Shown here: positions 1-5,696 of the stretch, piece after piece
Position numbering within the stretch: position 1 is the first letter of the stretch
Layout of the letters: each line of letters opens with the position of its first letter
Source of the DNA: a virus
Length of the DNA: 29,425 bases
IMG/VR virus record: IMGVR_UViG_3300023180_006905
Span: 1-29,425 of that record
Reading direction: 5' to 3' (one strand)
Made by a program: the position numbers and the translations under genes
The notes under the pieces: generated by a model
The model's input: the letters and a program-made list of their open reading frames with translations, nothing else
The model's database searches: none
Told to the model about the DNA's origin: nothing

Positions 1-1
1 A

Positions 2-712
2 AAATTAGTTTTATCTAGAACTGGCAGTGGCACAGGTTATTATGCTCTCAGTGTGCTAAGACATTTGGAAAGACTTCATGTGCCTGTTGTTAATACAGGA
101 GACAGCATTGAAGCAGTCAAAGACAAAATGTATTCCACACAGATTCTTGCACAACACAACATACCAATTCCAAGAACCATGTTGGTACGTTTTCCTGTAG
201 ATGAAGAACTAGTTGAAAAACAAATAGGCTTTCCATGTGTAATCAAAGTGCTGAGTGGTAGTTATGGACAAGGCATACACCTTGTGCCAAACAAATCAGC
301 ATTAAATGAATTAGCAGAATTTATCAAAAGTTTAAAATCACCACTGAATATTATTATTCAAGAGTATATCAGCAGTCAACCTGGTACAGATTTAAGAGTA
401 TTGGTAATTGGAAACAAACCAATTGGTGCAATGAAAAGATCTAGTCAAGACGGCAGTTTCAAAGCCAATATCACAAGAGGCGGAGTAGGAGAATTGTATC
501 CTTTAGATGATGAAATAACCTACATTGCTACAGAAACAGCAAAACTGCTTAATCTTGATATTGCTGGAGTTGATTTGTTGTTTGATGAAAATGGCTACAA
601 GGTTTGTGAAGCCAATTCCGCACCTGGATTTGAAGGATTTGAAAAGTATTGTAAAATAGATGTTGCAAAAGAAATAGTACAGTATTGCAAATTTAAAATA
701 AATGCAGTATAA
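2..712 (+). CDS. RimK-like ATP-grasp ligase, 5' end cut by the window
   Basis: The reading frame is open to the left edge, so the true start lies outside; the GTG at position 53 is internal. The visible 236 residues match the ATP-grasp part of RimK, the ligase that adds glutamate to the C-terminus of ribosomal protein S6. Seen in order: a DKMYSTQIL segment, the nucleotide-binding strand with PCVIKVLSGSYGQGI, the lid QEYI, DLRVLVIG, the segment FKANITRGG, and the metal-binding end GVDLLFDENGYKVCEANSAPG. These are the family's diagnostic motifs in the right order. The family also includes amino-acid ligases acting on other peptides and on cofactors, so the substrate is open. In a phage it could modify the host ribosome or another protein. 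The sigma70-like promoter of the next tRNA lies in its last codons. Family assignment is confident, substrate is not. Confidence 0.85.
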   Translation, partial: KLVLSRTGSGTGYYALSVLRHLERLHVPVVNTGDSIEAVKDKMYSTQILAQHNIPIPRTMLVRFPVDEELVEKQIGFPCVIKVLSGSYGQGIHLVPNKSALNELAEFIKSLKSPLNIIIQEYISSQPGTDLRVLVIGNKPIGAMKRSSQDGSFKANITRGGVGELYPLDDEITYIATETAKLLNLDIAGVDLLFDENGYKVCEANSAPGFEGFEKYCKIDVAKEIVQYCKFKINAV

Positions 713-713
713 T
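685..713 (+). promoter_or_regulatory. sigma70-like promoter for tRNA-Ala
   Basis: TTGCAA (685-690) and TATAAT (708-713) are separated by 17 bases. The -10 box is perfect and the -35 box matches four of six consensus positions. Transcription would start near 720, three bases before the mature tRNA. The promoter lies across the end of the rimK-like gene and probably also transcribes the radical SAM gene downstream. Confidence 0.6.
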
Positions 714-722
714 TTTAACAAT

Positions 723-798
723 GGGGCCATAGCTCAGCCGGGAGAGCGCCACACTGGCAGTGTGGAGGTCAGGAGTTCGATCCTCCTTGGCTCCACCA
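723..798 (+). tRNA. tRNA-Ala, anticodon GGC
   Basis: A complete cloverleaf can be drawn. The acceptor stem is GGGGCCA with TGGCTCC (one G-U pair), the D stem GCTC/GAGC, the anticodon stem CCACA/TGTGG with loop CTGGCAG (anticodon GGC at 756-758), and the T stem AGGAG/CTCCT with loop TTCGATC. The discriminator is A795 and CCA 796-798 is encoded in the DNA. The anticodon reads GCC and GCU alanine codons. A promoter sits directly upstream. Confidence 0.97.
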
Positions 799-816
799 TA
801 TATAGTGGGTAAAGTT

Positions 817-2010
817 ATGTCTAATGAAAGAGGATGCTATTGGCTTACAAATGGTTTAGCATACGAACCATATGGTGTTATGCCGTGTTGTCGATACAAG
901 TTATCTGATAGTGATTTACACACTAAAGATATTGATAAACACTTTCAAAATATAAAAATCAACAAAGATATAAATTACAAAAATCTATCACAACTTCAAT
1001 GTAAAAAATGTTTTCAAGCCGAAGAGTCTACAGGAACCAGTATGAGAACACAAGATATTCTGTATGACACAGATCAAAATTTTTTAGACAGTTTAAAAAT
1101 TGGTGAAATTGTAAATTTACAAGTTTCTTTTTCAAATTTTTGTAACTTTAAATGTAGATATTGTAGTCCTGAACTTAGTACAGAATGGAACGAAGATATT
1201 GTCAAAATGAAACAGCTTGGTCTTTATGACCAGTATAATAGAAGAAATATTGATAAAGAAATTCTCATGACAGCAACACAAACAATTGATCATGAAAAAG
1301 AGTTCCTTTTTCATCTTGAAAAGCAAGATCTTTCAAAATTAAGAGATGTTGCAGTGTTTGGCGGAGAACCTTTTATGGCACGAAATTTTGAAAATTTCTT
1401 AGAACTGCTTGAAAGAAAAACAGATATATCTAAGTTGTCAATGCAGATTAACACCAATACTTCTATTTTTCCAAAACAAAAAAAATTAGATATTTTTTCT
1501 CGCTTTAAAAGATTTGATATACGGTCAAGTATTGAAAGTACTGGGAAGTTAGCTGAATATGTAAGAAAAGGATTGGTTTGGAATACATTTGAAGAAAATG
1601 TTTACAAATGGAAAGATTTTGCTAATCAAAACCTAAATACAAAATATAGACTACATCTAGCAACTAATATTTACACAATCAATAAAATACTTGATTTTGA
1701 CAGTTGGCTTGAAAAGGTAGATATTCCAGTGGTATCTGAATATGTTTTTACTAATGATTTAGACGCAATTAAAATTCTATCGCATGATCATTTAGAAATT
1801 TTAAAAAGTAGAATTTCTAAAATAAAAAATCAAACAGTTAAAAAACATCTAGAAAAAGTGTTTACTGCCAACAATTGGAAAAAACACGACAAAGAAAGAT
1901 TTAAAAATTTAGAAATTTTTAAAAACAACAATGACATTTTAGACACAATTCGTTCTGAAAAATTAAAAGACGTTAATTTAGAATTATATAATTGGACATA
2001 TAATACATGA
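817..2010 (+). CDS. Radical SAM protein with N-terminal twitch domain (array outlier)
   Basis: 397 residues starting at the ATG after the tRNA; upstream in-frame codons run into the tRNA and are not credible. The N-terminal part has the spaced cysteines of a twitch (half-SPASM) auxiliary Fe-S domain: C7, C24-C25, C62 and C65. The radical SAM motif CNFKCRYC follows at residues 109-116, which binds the [4Fe-4S] cluster that cleaves S-adenosylmethionine, and then the SAM-binding GGEP at 182-185. The C-terminal half is lysine and isoleucine rich with no motif I can name. It is separated by 8 kb from the eleven related genes at 10272-25156 and is one of the more divergent copies. Its stop overlaps the start of the 77-residue gene by four bases (ATGA), so the two are probably translated together. 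The family is clear and the substrate is unknown. Confidence 0.88.
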   Translation: MSNERGCYWLTNGLAYEPYGVMPCCRYKLSDSDLHTKDIDKHFQNIKINKDINYKNLSQLQCKKCFQAEESTGTSMRTQDILYDTDQNFLDSLKIGEIVNLQVSFSNFCNFKCRYCSPELSTEWNEDIVKMKQLGLYDQYNRRNIDKEILMTATQTIDHEKEFLFHLEKQDLSKLRDVAVFGGEPFMARNFENFLELLERKTDISKLSMQINTNTSIFPKQKKLDIFSRFKRFDIRSSIESTGKLAEYVRKGLVWNTFEENVYKWKDFANQNLNTKYRLHLATNIYTINKILDFDSWLEKVDIPVVSEYVFTNDLDAIKILSHDHLEILKSRISKIKNQTVKKHLEKVFTANNWKKHDKERFKNLEIFKNNNDILDTIRSEKLKDVNLELYNWTYNT

Positions 2011-2240
2011 ATGTAGATATTAACAATTTATCTTTAAGACAGCTTCAAGTAGAATCAAGCCTAGCATTGCAAATTTTACAAACAGCAGATAATTTGTCAT
2101 TGAGCAAAATCAACCAAAAAGTAGATCATGACAGTACTCTTTTTTATAAAGGAGTATTAGAAGAATTTTTACAAATATACCAGGATTTGCCCTCTAACAC
2201 AGAAGTTGGAAAAAAAATTAAATTAATTTATCCAAAATAG
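2007..2240 (+). CDS. Small hypothetical protein coupled to a radical SAM gene
   Basis: 77 residues. The ATG overlaps the stop of the radical SAM gene (ATGA), which argues that it is real and translationally coupled. The protein is mostly polar and probably helical (LSLRQLQVESSLALQILQTA and VLEEFLQIYQDLP), with no cysteine, signal peptide or membrane segment. I do not recognise it. Its place right behind a radical SAM enzyme makes it the only small-protein candidate in the window for a partner or carrier of such an enzyme. It lacks a leader/core division or a residue pattern typical of modified peptides, so this is speculation. Confidence 0.7.
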   Translation: MNVDINNLSLRQLQVESSLALQILQTADNLSLSKINQKVDHDSTLFYKGVLEEFLQIYQDLPSNTEVGKKIKLIYPK

Positions 2241-2260
2241 GTCGTAAATTTTAAAAGAAT

Positions 2261-2296
2261 TACTATATTAATAGTATACAGCAAAAATGCTGTATA
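2261..2296 (+). other. Two adjacent hairpins before the hsp20 late promoter
   Basis: TACTAT/ATAGTA (2261-2266 and 2271-2276, 4-base loop) is followed by TATACAGCA/TGCTGTATA (2275-2283 and 2288-2296, loop AAAA, nine perfect pairs). The second hairpin ends inside the late-promoter octamer. They may end or protect the upstream transcript. There is no T-run after either, so I do not call a standard terminator. Confidence 0.5.
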
Positions 2297-2300
2297 AATA
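2293..2300 (+). promoter_or_regulatory. T4-type late promoter octamer for hsp20
   Basis: TATAAATA is a perfect match to the T4 late-promoter -10 element, which is read by the phage late sigma factor. T4 late transcripts start about six bases after it, here near 2306, giving an approximately 60-base leader before the Hsp20 ATG. The leader would begin exactly at the first of two leader hairpins, which supports the call. Confidence 0.65.
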
Positions 2301-2304
2301 CACA

Positions 2305-2363
2305 TGTAGATTGCTTAGATAGGATCTACATAAACAAATATAACTTGCTTAAAGGAGGAGTTA
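2305..2363 (+). promoter_or_regulatory. Probable ROSE-like RNA thermometer in the hsp20 leader
   Basis: The leader holds two hairpins. The first is TGTAGAT/ATCTACA (2305-2311 and 2324-2330, 12-base loop). The second pairs TAACT (2341-2345) with AGTTA (2359-2363), then U2346 with G2358. It leaves G2347 bulged, pairs C2348-G2357, U2349-A2356 and U2350-G2355, and closes a short AAAG loop. This hides the ribosome binding site AGGAGG (2353-2358). The strand opposite it reads UUGCU (2345-2349) with a bulged G, which is the signature of ROSE thermometers controlling bacterial small heat-shock genes. The weak U-G pairs would melt with heat. Base pairing was worked out by eye. Confidence 0.65.
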
Positions 2364-2365
2364 AA

Positions 2366-2809
2366 ATGACAAAACATCTATCTATTTTTAATCAACTAAG
2401 ACCTTACACTGTAGGATTTGACAACGTATTCGATCACTTCGAAAGTATGTTTGATGACAATTGGACATTCAACGCACCTACAGTTAATTTTCCACCGTAC
2501 AACATTGTGAAAACAGGTGACTATACATATGACGTAGAACTGGCACTTGCTGGTTTTTCAAAAGACGACATCACTGTAGACTATGCTGACAATGTGTTAA
2601 CTGTGAAATCTGTTAAAAAAACAGATGAAGACAAAGATGCTGATGGTGTATTACACAGAGGCATTTCAAAAAGACAGTTCACAAGATCATTCACAATTGC
2701 TGATGACGTGGAAGTCAAAGGTGCTGAGTTGAAAGACGGCTTGTTAAAAGTATCTATGGAAAGAATCGTTCCAGAAGGTAAAAAGCCAAGATCAATTGAG
2801 ATCAAGTAG
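2366..2809 (+). CDS. Small heat-shock protein, IbpA/Hsp20 family
   Basis: 147 residues starting at the ATG 7 bases after a strong AGGAGG site. It follows E. coli IbpA nearly along its whole length. The N-terminal arm has VGFDNVFDHFESM, the alpha-crystallin domain (about 43-135) opens with PPYNIVKTGDYTYDVELALAGF, the middle has NVLTVKS and GISKRQFTRSF, and the end has LKDGLLKVSMERIVPEGKKPRSIEI. The GLL segment and the C-terminal I-x-I motif (residues 144-146), which mediate oligomer assembly, are both present. It is an ATP-independent holdase that keeps unfolding proteins soluble. T4-like phages of marine bacteria often carry such genes, thought to help virion protein folding. It has its own late promoter and a thermometer-like leader, and ends before a strong hairpin. 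High confidence in family. Confidence 0.96.
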   Translation: MTKHLSIFNQLRPYTVGFDNVFDHFESMFDDNWTFNAPTVNFPPYNIVKTGDYTYDVELALAGFSKDDITVDYADNVLTVKSVKKTDEDKDADGVLHRGISKRQFTRSFTIADDVEVKGAELKDGLLKVSMERIVPEGKKPRSIEIK

Positions 2810-2814
2810 TTTTT

Positions 2815-2832
2815 AGATTATAAATATAATCT
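2815..2832 (+). other. A/T-rich hairpin just after hsp20
   Basis: AGATTAT (2815-2821) and ATAATCT (2826-2832) form a perfect seven-pair stem around loop AAAT, six bases after the hsp20 stop, followed by GATTCTCTTTT. It may act with the next hairpin in ending transcription or stabilising the 3' end. It also contains TATAAATA (2819-2826), which I do not regard as a promoter here because no + gene follows for 800 bases. Confidence 0.4.
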
Positions 2833-2860
2833 GATTCTCTTTTAATTAAACATGCAATTT

Positions 2861-2886
2861 GAAAGGCTGGATTAATCCAGCCTTTC
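2861..2886 (+). terminator. Hairpin terminator between convergent genes
   Basis: GAAAGGCTGG and CCAGCCTTTC form ten perfect pairs around ATTAAT, followed on the + strand by GTTGTTTAA. It lies between the ends of hsp20 (+) and the nitroreductase-like gene (-), so it may serve both directions, although neither side has a long T-run. Confidence 0.7.
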
Positions 2887-2902
2887 GTTGTTTAAGTATA
2901 AA

Positions 2903-3544
2903 TTATTTGATATAGTTTACTGAAATTTCTTCTTTTTTGTTTGTTGTAAAAAATAGATTTGAATCAGTAGCATGTTCTCTTCTATTTCTTGTTTCAGCAT
3001 CTTTGAATCCAATACCCATCATAAGCACAGGTCTTCTTGCTAATCCAAGAACTTTTTGAATTTCTTCTCCGTCAAAACACTGACAACAACCAGTACCGTA
3101 GTGCATTAAACTAGCAATAACATTTAAGTAACCAGCGGCAATACCAATTGCTGTGTCTTTATCTCTGATAAACATTCTCTCATTAGCTTCATCGCCGTCA
3201 TTCCATTTGTTTAAGAATTTTGGTGACATATCTTCTAAAAGTTTATCTTCAAAAACAAATAAAACATTGGCTTTAACTTGGCTGTTGGTAACTTCTAATC
3301 TCTCGCCAGTTGATAGATTTTCTGCTAGGGCACCTGGTGAAAGCTGATGTACTTTTTCAATAATATCTTGGTTGGTAATTACATGTAAGTTGTAAAAACC
3401 TGCATTCTGTTTACTAGGACAATTAGTTGCCGCATGAACTAATAAATCAATATCTTCTTGTGGCATTTCTAAATTTAAGTTAAAGTTTCTTTGACAATGC
3501 TGACTTCTTAGCACTGCTTTTTTTACTTCTGCATTTGATAACAT
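2903..3544 (-). CDS. Nitroreductase-family protein
   Basis: 213 residues on the minus strand. The start is the ATG at 3544, preceded by AAGGAG with a 7-base gap. The protein has nitroreductase-fold hallmarks: RSQHCQRNF near residue 13 in the position of the FMN-binding Arg-Ser-x-Arg segment, the NCPSKQN stretch at 41-47, the central DTAIGIAAGYLNVIASLMHYGTGCCQ helix region, and a late GIGFKDA segment. Members bind FMN and reduce nitro compounds, quinones or flavins with NAD(P)H. The substrate here is unknown. It is the only minus-strand gene in the window and converges on hsp20. A perfect minus-strand TATAAATA lies 73-80 bases upstream and a 24-bp palindrome just before the ribosome site, so it appears to have its own control. 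Confidence 0.8.
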   Translation of the reverse strand: MLSNAEVKKAVLRSQHCQRNFNLNLEMPQEDIDLLVHAATNCPSKQNAGFYNLHVITNQDIIEKVHQLSPGALAENLSTGERLEVTNSQVKANVLFVFEDKLLEDMSPKFLNKWNDGDEANERMFIRDKDTAIGIAAGYLNVIASLMHYGTGCCQCFDGEEIQKVLGLARRPVLMMGIGFKDAETRNRREHATDSNLFFTTNKKEEISVNYIK

Positions 3545-3555
3545 TTTTTCTCTCC

Positions 3556-3579
3556 TTATTTTAAACATGTTTAAAATAA
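3556..3579. promoter_or_regulatory. 24-bp perfect palindrome, operator-like
   Basis: The half-site TTATTTTAAACA is followed directly by its exact reverse complement, with no spacer. It lies between the nitroreductase start and the divergent channel gene, touching the edge of the nitroreductase ribosome binding site. A repressor site or an mRNA hairpin are both possible; no regulator gene is seen nearby. Confidence 0.55.
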
Positions 3580-3581
3580 TG

Positions 3582-3600
3582 TACTACAACTGTTATAGTA
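3582..3600. promoter_or_regulatory. Imperfect 19-bp dyad in the divergent region
   Basis: TACTA-C-AAC-T-GTT-A-TAGTA is symmetrical about T3591 with one mismatched pair. It lies between the minus-strand late promoter and the 24-bp palindrome, and would be part of the nitroreductase leader RNA. Function is unknown. Confidence 0.35.
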
Positions 3601-3616
3601 AGAAGTACATTAATAA

Positions 3617-3624
3617 TATTTATA
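3617..3624 (-). promoter_or_regulatory. T4-type late promoter for the nitroreductase-like gene
   Basis: On the minus strand this reads TATAAATA, a perfect late octamer. The transcript would start near 3611, giving an approximately 67-base leader before the ATG at 3544. Orientation and spacing fit the only minus-strand gene. Confidence 0.6.
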
Positions 3625-3631
3625 AGTTCAC

Positions 3632-3639
3632 CATAAATA
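3632..3639 (+). promoter_or_regulatory. Near-consensus late promoter for the channel operon
   Basis: CATAAATA matches the late octamer at seven of eight positions. A start six bases downstream would coincide with the ATG at 3645, making a leaderless message. This agrees with the absence of a ribosome binding site there, but the site is weaker evidence than the other octamers. Confidence 0.35.
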
Positions 3640-3644
3640 CTTTT

Positions 3645-4199
3645 ATGAGTATTTTGAAAGCATTTACAATCAAACATAAAATTTTCTTAGAATGGTGGTG
3701 GTTTCTGTGTGTTTTAGTATTAACAGGGTTTATTACTTATGAACTTGATGTTATAGAAAGACTATGGACAGCAGACCAAACCAAAATCAGTTTTGCAATA
3801 CTGTTTTTATTTTTTTTAATGACAATATATTGCGGAATTCAAGCATGGCAGTTGTCAAAAATCAATGTCAATAAATCATATCTAGATCCAACACTAAAAC
3901 ACAAGTACGAAGCTGGTTGGTTTGTTAGTGAAATGTGCTTGACAATGGGACTGATTGGCACAGTTGCTGGATTTATTTTGATGCTGTATGGTGCCTTCGC
4001 AGACATCAATATCAGTGATACTATAAGTGTTCAGGAAAGTTTAAAAAAAATGAGCTTGGGAATGAGTACAGCATTGTACACCACAATGGTAGGTTTGATA
4101 TCAAGTCTATTACTTAAGGTACAGTATTTTAGATTAGAAGCATATTTTGAGAAGCAGTTAAAGTTGTCTACAGATGAGAAGAGACTCTTACAAGACTAG
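3645..4199 (+). CDS. MotA/TolQ/ExbB-type proton channel protein
   Basis: 184 residues from ATG 3645; an upstream in-frame ATG at 3567 lies inside the palindrome and adds residues that do not look like the family. Membrane segments are seen at about 18-32, 48-65, 98-118 and 138-160. The last two carry the family pattern: MGLIGTVAGFILMLYGAF, then SLGMSTALYTTMVGLISSLLLKVQYF, as in ExbB, TolQ and MotA, which form a pentamer around two ExbD-like helices and pass protons to do mechanical work. It overlaps the next gene, an ExbD-like partner, by 26 bases, which strongly supports a two-part motor. No ribosome binding site is evident. What the motor drives, in phage or host envelope, is unknown. No close match to a named phage gene is claimed. 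Confidence 0.75.
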   Translation: MSILKAFTIKHKIFLEWWWFLCVLVLTGFITYELDVIERLWTADQTKISFAILFLFFLMTIYCGIQAWQLSKINVNKSYLDPTLKHKYEAGWFVSEMCLTMGLIGTVAGFILMLYGAFADINISDTISVQESLKKMSLGMSTALYTTMVGLISSLLLKVQYFRLEAYFEKQLKLSTDEKRLLQD

Positions 4200-4815
4200 C
4201 ATTGCATTCATTGATCTGCTGTTTAATATCACAGTAGGAATAGCTATGCTTTTTATTATTGCATTTTTGATGATAAATCCTGTGGCCAAAAAAGGTGATA
4301 TTGTTGTTAATGCTGAGTTTATGATCACAATGTCGTGGCCAAAAGGCATGTACGATGACATAGATCTGTATGTTCAAGATCCAGCTGGCAATGTTGTTTT
4401 CTTCAAACAAAAAGATCGAGGATTAATGAATCTGAACAGAGACGATCTTGGGTTTTCAAATGATGTTGTACACACCGAGTCAGGTAGTTTTGTTCATGAG
4501 CTTAATGAAGAAAATGTAACCATAAGAGGAATTTTACCTGGAGAATACATCGTAAATGCACATTGGTTTTCTCAAAAATCTCAATTCATAGAAAAAGGAT
4601 ATGTGCCAAGCAAAGAAGTTCCTGTTACAGTTAAGATAGAAAAATTAAATCCTTATAGATTAATTGATGTTTCCACTGAAGTTTTTCAACAGTCGGGACA
4701 AGAAATCACCTTTCTTCGATTCATAGTTGATGCAGATGGTACAGTGGTACAAACCAACAAATTGCAATACAAAATGGTAAAACAATCAAAATCAAACAGC
4801 CCAGGAGCAAGATAA
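4174..4815 (+). CDS. ExbD/MotB-like protein with C-terminal extracytoplasmic domain
   Basis: 213 residues. A short basic N-terminus (RRDSYKTS) precedes one membrane helix at about 10-34 that carries an aspartate near its start (D14 in AFIDLLFNI), placed like the proton-carrying aspartate of ExbD, TolR and MotB. The remainder would lie outside the inner membrane. Residues 59-77 (MYDDIDLYVQDPAGNVVFF) resemble the calcium-binding-like DxDLxVxxPxG pattern of YfaP/DUF2135-type beta domains, followed by ILPGEYIVNAHWF, also beta-rich. There is no peptidoglycan-binding OmpA motif. Partnership with the upstream ExbB-like protein is inferred from the overlap and the helix. The ExbD-plus-beta-domain fusion is unusual. 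Confidence 0.65.
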   Translation: MRRDSYKTSIAFIDLLFNITVGIAMLFIIAFLMINPVAKKGDIVVNAEFMITMSWPKGMYDDIDLYVQDPAGNVVFFKQKDRGLMNLNRDDLGFSNDVVHTESGSFVHELNEENVTIRGILPGEYIVNAHWFSQKSQFIEKGYVPSKEVPVTVKIEKLNPYRLIDVSTEVFQQSGQEITFLRFIVDADGTVVQTNKLQYKMVKQSKSNSPGAR

Positions 4816-4816
4816 T

Positions 4817-5332
4817 ATGATAATGTCAGGACACTTAGCTATAGTTATTGGATTGTCAATTCTGGCAATTTTTTTATGTTTAGCAATAATCTTAAGAAAG
4901 TCAATCAGTACATTTACCAAAATATTTTGTACATCGCTGTCAGTTGCCACAGTAGTAGCCATGTCATACTCTTTGGAAACACTGTACGGTTGGCCCTATA
5001 AAACTGAATTTCCATCAGGAAAGTTTACTTTGGTAAGTTTTTACATATCAAGCGATGAAGAAAGCATTGAACTTTGGCTGATCAAACCAGATTCTGGCAA
5101 AAAAAGATTTCTGGATAGATTTATTAATGATAGACAACCGCGAAGTATTAGTATACAATATGATGAAAATGTACATGAACAATTGGATTCACTTATGGAA
5201 ATGAGCATGGGGTCACCGATTGGTGTTGAAATGAAAGTGATTGAAGGAGAACAAAAACCATCTGAAAACAATCATGAAGAAAACGAACAGCACAATTACA
5301 TTTTACCAGACTTTAATGTAACGGAAAAATAA
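4817..5332 (+). CDS. Hypothetical membrane protein of the channel operon
   Basis: 171 residues. Start at ATG 4817 with GGAG ten bases before; a second ATG at 4823 is possible. Two hydrophobic segments, at about 7-26 and 33-52, are followed by a soluble part with SFYISSDEESIELWLIKPDSGKK-like beta strands and an acidic, asparagine- and glutamate-rich tail. I recognise no family. It begins one base after the ExbD-like gene ends and its stop overlaps the ClpS start by one base. By position it is probably a third component of the membrane complex. Confidence 0.65.
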   Translation: MIMSGHLAIVIGLSILAIFLCLAIILRKSISTFTKIFCTSLSVATVVAMSYSLETLYGWPYKTEFPSGKFTLVSFYISSDEESIELWLIKPDSGKKRFLDRFINDRQPRSISIQYDENVHEQLDSLMEMSMGSPIGVEMKVIEGEQKPSENNHEENEQHNYILPDFNVTEK

Positions 5333-5634
5333 TGACAAACTCAAAAGAAAACTCAGAAATTCAATCAAAAACAACTATATCAGAACCTCATAAGTACCAT
5401 GTGATTTTTATCAATGATGATTTTACACCTATGGATTTTGTGGTACAGTTGTTGGTTGATATCTTTTATCATGATCCAGACACAGCAGATGAACTTACAC
5501 GTTTGGTACATGACAAAGGCAAAGCAGTAGTAGGAACATACAGTTTTGAAGTTGCTGAACAAAAAGCCATAGAATGTACAAGTATGGCTAGATCAGCCGG
5601 ACATCCTTTACAGGTTGTAACCGAAGCTGAATAA
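5332..5634 (+). CDS. clpS: ClpS, N-degron adaptor of the Clp protease
   Basis: 100 residues, the usual length. After a 20-residue polar N-terminal tail the core matches ClpS: YHVIFINDDFTPMDFVVQLL, then LVHDKGKAVVGTYSFEVAEQKA, then HPLQV. N28, D29 and H60 correspond to E. coli N34, D35 and H66, which hold the free amino end of an N-degron substrate. ClpS delivers proteins with destabilising N-terminal residues to ClpAP. The ATG overlaps the stop of the membrane gene (TAATG). A clpP gene lies 1.6 kb downstream and no ClpA-type unfoldase is in the window, so the host unfoldase would be needed. High confidence. Confidence 0.95.
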   Translation: MTNSKENSEIQSKTTISEPHKYHVIFINDDFTPMDFVVQLLVDIFYHDPDTADELTRLVHDKGKAVVGTYSFEVAEQKAIECTSMARSAGHPLQVVTEAE

Positions 5635-5649
5635 AAATAACAAGTTACA

Positions 5650-5671
5650 ACGGTTGTTGAAAAACAATTGT
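5650..5671 (+). other. GAAA-tetraloop hairpin between clpS and the iron permease gene
   Basis: ACGGTTGTT and AACAATTGT can form nine pairs (two G-U) closed by a GAAA loop. No T-run follows. It may be an mRNA processing or stability element, or chance; the permease ribosome site follows 13 bases later. Confidence 0.35.
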
Positions 5672-5696
5672 AATAAGCATTCGGAAGGAGAAGTTT

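Noticed and set aside
760-816. An in-frame extension of the first radical SAM gene back into the tRNA
   Set aside because: It would encode 19 residues translated from the tRNA-Ala body; the ATG at 817 starts right where similarity to the family begins.
2311-2351. Two copies of TTGCTTA resembling T4 middle-promoter (MotA) boxes
   Set aside because: Neither has a good -10 box at the required distance; the second is better explained as the anti-Shine-Dalgarno strand of the RNA thermometer.
2819-2826. A second + strand TATAAATA after hsp20
   Set aside because: It lies inside a hairpin between convergent genes and no + strand gene follows for over 800 bases, so it is probably not a working late promoter.
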